The translations under genes were made by a program, and so were the position numbers. DNA of 29,392 bases from Candidatus Bathycorpusculum fermentans (GTDB lineage Archaea; Thermoproteota; Bathyarchaeia; Bathyarchaeales; Bathycorpusculaceae): the NCBI GenBank assembly GCA_009787175.1, contig WRGM01000170.1, positions 1-29,392 on the forward strand, given 5' to 3'. The notes below the pieces were generated by a model that was given only the letters and a program-made list of their open reading frames with translations, did no database searches and was not told where the DNA came from. Numbering within the stretch: position 1 is the stretch's first letter; each line of letters starts with the position of its first letter. This document shows positions 25,106 to 29,392 of the stretch, piece after piece.

Positions 25106-26300
25106 AAACATTTGTTTTATATCCCCCGAATACTGGCCACTTGCAGGCGGCACAGGCGCTTACATATATTATCTATCTAGAGAATTAATGAAAAACAACT
25201 ACAACGCCCATATAGTAACAGGCTCAAACCAGACCACTGATATGCAAGTTAACAATCAACTCTGGGTATACTTCCAAAAAATTCCCAAAATCCCAATAAT
25301 AAAATCATACATGTTCGCAGAAGCTAGCTACCGAAAACTCAAAAGCATAAACAACAACGCAAATGTTGACATTATACATCCACAGTTACCCCTAACACCA
25401 AGCTTTGCCATACCACCAAACTTTGGAAAAACCATAGTCTGCACCGTTCACTCCACATGGAAAGGCGAAGCAGAAGCCATAAACAGAGAACCATATAGCC
25501 GATTAAATGCAAACGAAAAATTCCTCGTAAGCTTCAACAGATTCCTACAATTCTTCGAAATCGCAATGATAAAACGCGCCAACCGCATAATCGCAGTTAG
25601 CGACTTTACAAGACAAGAACTAAAAAAATACTACAACATACCCGAAAACCGCATACACGTCATCCACAACGGCGTCGACACAAACAAATTCCAACCCGCC
25701 AAAGACAAACAAAAAATAAAAACCGAACTCGGCCTAAACCCAAACGACCACATAATCCTCTCCGTAGGCCGACTATACGCCCGAAAAGGCCTCTTCACCC
25801 TAATAGACACCCTATCAACAGTAATTAAACAATTCCCAAACACCAAACTCGTCATCAGCGGCAAAGGCCAAAGCAACGAAATGACAAAACTCCACACACA
25901 CGCAAAACACCTAGCAGTAGAAAAAAACATACTATTCACCGGCTACTACCCCGACCAAAAACTACCCAAACTCTACCAAGCCGCCGACATCTTTGCCTTC
26001 TCAACATTCTACGAACACCACCCATTTGCCATACTCGAAGCTCTCGCAACCGGACTACCAGTAGTAACAACAACCGTAGGCGGAATCGCCGAAACCATAG
26101 AAACAGGCAAAAATGGTCTACTAGTCCAACCCTCCAACTCTAAACAATTCGCTGACGCCATACTATATCTACTCCAACATCCAACAGAAGCCGCTGAAAT
26201 AGGTACAAACGCCCGTAAAACCGTTACCAAACACTATGACTGGAGCATAGTCGTAAAAGAAGTTATACAAGTCTACCAAGAAGCATTAAATGATGTATAA
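25095..26300 (+). CDS. Family 4 glycosyltransferase (GT-B fold)
   Basis: The 401 aa protein has the GT4 layout: ICFISPEYWPLAGGTGAYIYYLSREL at the N terminus, IIHPQLPLTP, NRIIAVSDFTRQELKKYY, HVIHNGVDTNKFQP, LSVGRLYARKGLFTLID (donor-domain start), LFTGYYPDQKLPKLYQAADIF, and the E-x7-E region in AFSTFYEHHPFAILEALATGLPVV. The ATG at 25095 is preferred to 25077 because GGAGG at 25079-25083 lies upstream of it. It overlaps the previous gene by 11 bases. Almost every third position is A or C, in sharp contrast to the first gene of the same operon. The sugar and acceptor are not readable from sequence. Confidence 0.9.
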   Translation: MANRNICFISPEYWPLAGGTGAYIYYLSRELMKNNYNAHIVTGSNQTTDMQVNNQLWVYFQKIPKIPIIKSYMFAEASYRKLKSINNNANVDIIHPQLPLTPSFAIPPNFGKTIVCTVHSTWKGEAEAINREPYSRLNANEKFLVSFNRFLQFFEIAMIKRANRIIAVSDFTRQELKKYYNIPENRIHVIHNGVDTNKFQPAKDKQKIKTELGLNPNDHIILSVGRLYARKGLFTLIDTLSTVIKQFPNTKLVISGKGQSNEMTKLHTHAKHLAVEKNILFTGYYPDQKLPKLYQAADIFAFSTFYEHHPFAILEALATGLPVVTTTVGGIAETIETGKNGLLVQPSNSKQFADAILYLLQHPTEAAEIGTNARKTVTKHYDWSIVVKEVIQVYQEALNDV

Positions 26301-26358
26301 TTAAACTGTTAATTATAACTTTTTACAAAATGGTTACGCAAAAATAGAAGAGTAGATT

Positions 26359-26553
26359 TTACTTTTTCTCTTCTTTAGGCTTGGAGCCAATTTCAACAAC
26401 AAGTATGTTTACTTGATAGTTTTTGCCACCTGACATCATTTTGCCTTGGGCATGATAACCACGGCTGCCTGTTTTGAAATCCTTTTTACTTAAAAGAAAA
26501 TTCATTTTTTCTCCATTTAACTGGATAGTTGCCATATCAACTTCATTACTCAT
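26359..26553 (-). CDS. Small protein of unknown function, 64 aa
   Basis: A short soluble basic protein containing FLLSKKDFKTGSRGYHAQGK, then YQVNILVVEIGSKPKEEKK. It reads like a conserved small archaeal protein with a beta-rich core and a lysine-rich tail, but I cannot name a family. GAGG about nine bases before the ATG at 26553 and a T-rich promoter region support expression, and it sits alone between the glycosyltransferases and 5S rRNA. A start at the internal MATIQLNGEK would shorten it by six residues. Confidence 0.65.
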   Translation of the reverse strand: MSNEVDMATIQLNGEKMNFLLSKKDFKTGSRGYHAQGKMMSGGKNYQVNILVVEIGSKPKEEKK

Positions 26554-26820
26554 TTACATTCATCCTCTATTATACTCTAAATAATGCTTTACTTGTTTTT
26601 CAATTTTTTGATACTACCTTACGCCAGTATGTCCTAAAGAGTTTATTGTCCAGTTTAATATAACTATTTAGTGTTTAGCATTATTTCCTCTCTATAATCC
26701 TTGCGTTTGCTTATGCCTATGATATTTACTTGTTATTGGGCATCATGAGTTGTGAAGGGGCTTGTTAAATTTTAATGTTGATGCTGTTTAAACGTGTATT
26801 TTTCGTGTCTTATGTACTAA

Positions 26821-26832
26821 AGATATATAAGG
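26821..26832 (+). promoter_or_regulatory. 5S rRNA promoter (TATA box)
   Basis: AGATATATAAGG places the expected start about 26 bases downstream, at 26851, which coincides with the start of the 5S rRNA acceptor helix deduced independently. The 5S gene therefore has its own promoter. The rest of 26554-26820 is AT-rich and shows no gene. Confidence 0.7.
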
Positions 26833-26850
26833 TTCTGTTGAAATGGTAAG

Positions 26851-26976
26851 GGTAGTTGTCGGTCATAGGACGCGTGTCCCACCTGATCCCGTTCCGAACT
26901 CAGAAGTTAAACCGTGTTCCGTTCCCAACTGTAGTGCGGTCTTCGGCCGCGTGAACTCGGGAAAGCTGACACTACT
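26851..26976 (+). rRNA. rrf: 5S ribosomal RNA
   Basis: The conserved 5S block CCACCTGATCCCGTTCCGAA with CAGAAGTTAAACC follows at 26880-26912, and the second half has the GCGGTCTTCGGCCGC helix and GGGAAAGCTGAC. Helix I pairs GTAGT (26852-26856) with ACTAC (26971-26975) and continues after one bulged U to CTGAC. The length is about 126 nt. No 16S, 23S or tRNA gene adjoins it, so the rRNA genes are unlinked, as in many archaea. The pyrimidine-rich sequence after 26976 likely ends transcription. A frame at 26843-27082 crossing this gene is a shadow. Confidence 0.96.
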
Positions 26977-27058
26977 TCTTCCATTTCTCTTCTTATGTTA
27001 TCTTCTAACTTTTCTACATTATGTTGTTGGTGTTTTGTCCAAAACTTTTTTGCATAAA

Positions 27059-27101
27059 TTTTATATTCTCTGTTTGCGTTGAAATTTGTGAAGTGACTTC
27101 A
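27059..27101 (+). promoter_or_regulatory. Promoter and palindrome before the LeuA-family gene
   Basis: TTTATATT (27059-27066) is a TATA-like element that would start transcription near 27087-27092. At that point lies the perfect palindrome TGAAGTGACTTCA (27089-27101), placed where a repressor could block the start site or where a small leader hairpin could form. Confidence 0.4.
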
Positions 27102-27109
27102 AATGGGGT

Positions 27110-28630
27110 ATTGCTTTATTTAACCGCTTTCCAGATCGTATAAAATTTTTAGACACTACTCTGCGTGATGGTGAACAAACACCAGGGATATCTCTTGTGC
27201 CTGAGAACAAATTACGCATAGCTCAACAGCTTGATGAACTTGGAGTAGATGTAATTGAAGCGGGGTTTGCCGCGGTTTCTAAGGGTGAATTTGAGGCTGT
27301 CTGTTTAATAGCTAAGCAGGGTTTACGTGCTGAGGTGGCAAGTGCTGGTAGATGTACAAAAAATGATATTGATGCAGCTATAAATAGTGGTGTTCAAGCT
27401 ATGAATATCATTATACCTACTTCTGATTTGCATATAGAGCAGAAACTGCATAAAACACGTAGCCAAATTTTAGAACTTACTGAGGAATGCGTAACTTATG
27501 CTAAAGCGCATGGCTTAAAAGTTGATTTGCTCGCTGAGGATGCTACGCGTTCCAATTTTGATTATCTGCTCAAGGTTTTCCAGACTGCTGCGGCCTGTGG
27601 TGTGGATCGTGTAACTCCTTGTGATACTGTGGGTATTTTGTCTCCTGATAGTTCTTATGATTTTTTTACACGGTTAACTGCGGAAATTAACGTGCCTGTT
27701 GGTGTGCATTGTCATAATGACTTCGGTATGGCTGTTGCTAATACTATAGCTGGTCTTGGTGCTGGTGCTCAAATGGCTCATGGGACGATTAATGGTTTAG
27801 GTGAGCGTGCGGGTAATGCGGCTATTGAAGAGATTGTAGTAACTCTTCATGAGCTTTATCGGAAGCGTTTGTCTATTAAAACTGAGCTTCTTTATAGTAC
27901 TTCTCAATTGGTTTCGCGTTTAACGGGTGTTTATCCGCAGCTTAATAAGGCGGTTGTTGGTGAGAATGCGTTTACGCATGAGTCTGGTATACATACTCAG
28001 GGTGTGCTTGCTAACTCTGCAACGTATGAACCCTTCTCGCCGGCTTTGGTGGGTCGTGTTCGTCATATTGCGTCGGGTAAGCATTCGGGTTCGCATGCTA
28101 TAAAGGCTGATCTTGATAGTATGGGTATAAAACCTACTGAGGAGCAGTTTCAGGAAATTTTTCAGCGTATAAAGGACTTTGGTGATAAGGGTAAAAACGT
28201 TATGGATGCTGATGTATTAGCTATAGCTGAAGATGTTATGGGTCTTGGCGGTGTTAAGCCTATTGAGCTTTTGGAGATGTCTTTTTCTGGTGGCGATAAA
28301 ACACCTGCTCGTGCAACTGTTCGTTTATGTGTAACCAGTAAAACTGTTTGCGGTACTGCTGAAGGTGTTGGTCCTGTTGATGCAGCTATAAACGCGGTGA
28401 AAGATGCTATAAAAGAGACTGAAGCTATTGAATTGGATCAGTATAATGTTAAAGCAATCACTGGTGGAACTGATGCTGTAGTTGAAGTAGTTGTAAATAT
28501 GCGAAAAGGCTCTAGAATTGTTACCGCTCTAGGCGTACATGAGGACATAGTTAAAGCTAGTCTAAATGCAGTTATAAGTTGCATAAATGTACTTATAACA
28601 GATTACAGCAACATAAATAACAAAACGTAA
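27110..28630 (+). CDS. leuA: 2-isopropylmalate/citramalate synthase family protein (start codon unclear)
   Basis: Condenses acetyl-CoA with a 2-oxo acid in branched-chain amino acid synthesis (2-isopropylmalate or citramalate synthase; homocitrate synthase is possible). The catalytic LDTTLRDGEQTPG lies at 27149-27187, then HCHNDFGMAVANT (metal histidines), GTINGLGERAGNA, ENAFTHESGIHTQGVL and GKHSGSHA. The last 120 residues form the LeuA regulatory domain. A GTG at 27197 would exclude the catalytic motif. The frame is open from 27092 but has no ATG, GTG or TTG before the motif; ATT 27110 is shown as a placeholder. An ATG at 27103 is off by one base, and removing one G from GGGG (27105-27108) would restore it. 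T-rich sequence follows the stop (28650-28670). Confidence 0.85.
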   Translation: MALFNRFPDRIKFLDTTLRDGEQTPGISLVPENKLRIAQQLDELGVDVIEAGFAAVSKGEFEAVCLIAKQGLRAEVASAGRCTKNDIDAAINSGVQAMNIIIPTSDLHIEQKLHKTRSQILELTEECVTYAKAHGLKVDLLAEDATRSNFDYLLKVFQTAAACGVDRVTPCDTVGILSPDSSYDFFTRLTAEINVPVGVHCHNDFGMAVANTIAGLGAGAQMAHGTINGLGERAGNAAIEEIVVTLHELYRKRLSIKTELLYSTSQLVSRLTGVYPQLNKAVVGENAFTHESGIHTQGVLANSATYEPFSPALVGRVRHIASGKHSGSHAIKADLDSMGIKPTEEQFQEIFQRIKDFGDKGKNVMDADVLAIAEDVMGLGGVKPIELLEMSFSGGDKTPARATVRLCVTSKTVCGTAEGVGPVDAAINAVKDAIKETEAIELDQYNVKAITGGTDAVVEVVVNMRKGSRIVTALGVHEDIVKASLNAVISCINVLITDYSNINNKT

Positions 28631-28750
28631 TGGCGTAGCCTCTTTGCTGTTTTACTTTCTTTTTGTTTTTCACGAGTTTCGCACTTAGTGGCATAACGAC
28701 GTAGTCACGGCGTGTTGAATGGCGGGTTTAATGACGAGCCAATTTGTAGG

Positions 28751-29305
28751 GTAGAATGCCCAGCGCCTTGTCATCTTTCGATGATAGGTTTCTGAACTCC
28801 TCCCTCAGAACCCTCCGTGCAAGTTTCCAAGCAGAGGGCTCGCCAGCTATTCCTAAAGCATTTGCGTTAGTATTGATAATTTCATTTCGGCTTTTTGCAT
28901 TTCGCATACCTCATTTTTTCATCAATCGAATAACCTGCCGTCCTTCGCCACTTGTGAACAGTATTGCTGCATCCGGTTTTACGGCATTCCCTGTCAGTTC
29001 AGGGTTCTCAGACTACTGCGACGGCTCCGTTACCATACCAGAAGGTTTTTTCTGCGTCATCTTTCTTGCTTTTTTAGGGCTTGAAATTTATCTCCCCTTT
29101 TGGGAATTTCGCATAACCGTTTGGCGTTCTGGTTTAGGTAATCCCCGTTTAAATTTACTGACACTTGGTGTGGTTTAGGTTCCCATTCATCTCTTTGACG
29201 TGTATCTTACACGTTGGAAAAGAACCGAAGAGTAGGGCTACACCCTGCAAAATTGTGCCGTAGGTTTTTTCATGCATGCGTCAATCAGTTTTTGACTGTT
29301 ACCAC
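28751..29305 (-). mobile_element. ORF-less group II intron
   Basis: Read on the minus strand, this stretch has group II intron ribozyme features. The 34-nt domain V (28808-28841) is followed by a domain VI-like hairpin with a GAAA loop and unpaired A residues on its 3' side (28768-28790), and an ATTCTAC end (3' boundary about 28751). Upstream are domain I-III motifs such as GGGGATTACCTAAACCAGAA, CTTCTGGTATGG and ACGGAGCCGTCGCAGTAGTC (29009-29045). The intron-encoded reverse transcriptase normally found in domain IV is absent: only about 90 bases separate domain III-like sequence from domain V. The 5' end is uncertain; GTGGT at 29305 is a guess. Plus-strand frame 28756-29178 is its antisense. 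Bases 28671-28750 and 29306-29392 hold no gene I can support. Confidence 0.75.
28808..28841 (-). ncRNA. Group II intron domain V
   Basis: Exactly 34 nt, starting GAGCC and ending GGGTTC, with the catalytic AGC triad at positions 2-4, a lower stem in which all positions pair (some G-U), the two-base AC bulge, and a GAAA tetraloop. The upper stem (GCTTG against CTTGC) contains two adjacent U-U mismatches, which is unusual and may mark reduced activity. Confidence 0.78.
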
Positions 29306-29392
29306 CTGAATTCTCGCCAAAATTATAGTATACAAGGCTGAAATTTATGCGTTGTTTTTTGTTGCATGTTATTTGTTATGTTTCATTGCGAT

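Noticed and set aside
26843..27082. 79-codon frame over the 5S rRNA
   Set aside because: Shadow of the 5S rRNA gene and its pyrimidine-rich terminator.
27197..28630. GTG 27197 as true start of the LeuA-family protein
   Set aside because: It would remove the LDTTLRDGEQTPG catalytic motif, which is encoded in the same open frame just upstream.
28756..29178. Plus-strand frame of 140 codons
   Set aside because: It is antisense to the group II intron, including domain V, and its composition and sequence resemble no protein.

Overview
The window looks like a piece of an archaeal chromosome with low to moderate GC. The archaeal signs are a CobY-type guanylyltransferase, a CobT of the archaeal kind, FGAM synthase split into PurS, PurL and PurQ, TATA boxes about 26 bases before inferred transcript starts, GGAGG-type ribosome sites, and a lone 5S rRNA of archaeal sequence. 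Gene content would fit a Bathyarchaeia-like member of the Thermoproteota, but this placement is an inference; no 16S rRNA or ribosomal protein is present to prove it.

Layout. Bases 1-648: the tail of a possible upstream gene, then a non-coding stretch with a promoter, a foldable GC-richer segment and a short direct repeat. Bases 649-6602: metK (a bacterial-type SAM synthetase) followed by purM, purS, purL and purQ. Bases 6603-7178: non-coding, with many hairpins and a second promoter-linked structured segment. Bases 7179-11449: a run of genes for the late steps of cobalamin assembly (DUF71/Dph6-like ATPase, cobT, cobS, cobY, cbiB). Bases 11556-12944: a radical SAM enzyme with an N-terminal cobalamin-binding-type domain. 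Bases 13017-15353, minus strand: an amidohydrolase and a multipass membrane protein, divergent from a SPASM radical SAM gene (15498-16586). Bases 16701-20138: two cell-surface genes, a 16-repeat PQQ-type beta-propeller and a membrane-anchored TIM-barrel-like protein. Bases 20253-21563: a HemN/HemW-like radical SAM protein. Bases 21654-23328, minus strand: a CobD-like threonine-phosphate decarboxylase overlapping a small membrane protein. Bases 23406-26300: three glycosyltransferases. Then come a small conserved-looking protein (minus strand), 5S rRNA, a LeuA/CimA-family synthase, and an ORF-less group II intron on the minus strand at the right end.

How it fits together. CobD, CbiB, CobY, CobT and CobS together supply the aminopropanol arm, activate the lower-ligand base and join it to the corrin. 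The neighbouring radical SAM protein is a plausible cobalamin user, and MetK makes the SAM that all three radical SAM enzymes need. The beta-propeller, the TIM-barrel-like protein and the glycosyltransferases point to a cell-surface theme.

The points most worth checking are the ORF-less group II intron, two promoter-linked structured RNA candidates, a LeuA-family gene with no usable start codon before its catalytic motif, the B12-type DUF71 protein, and a wave-like change in base composition that ignores gene borders.
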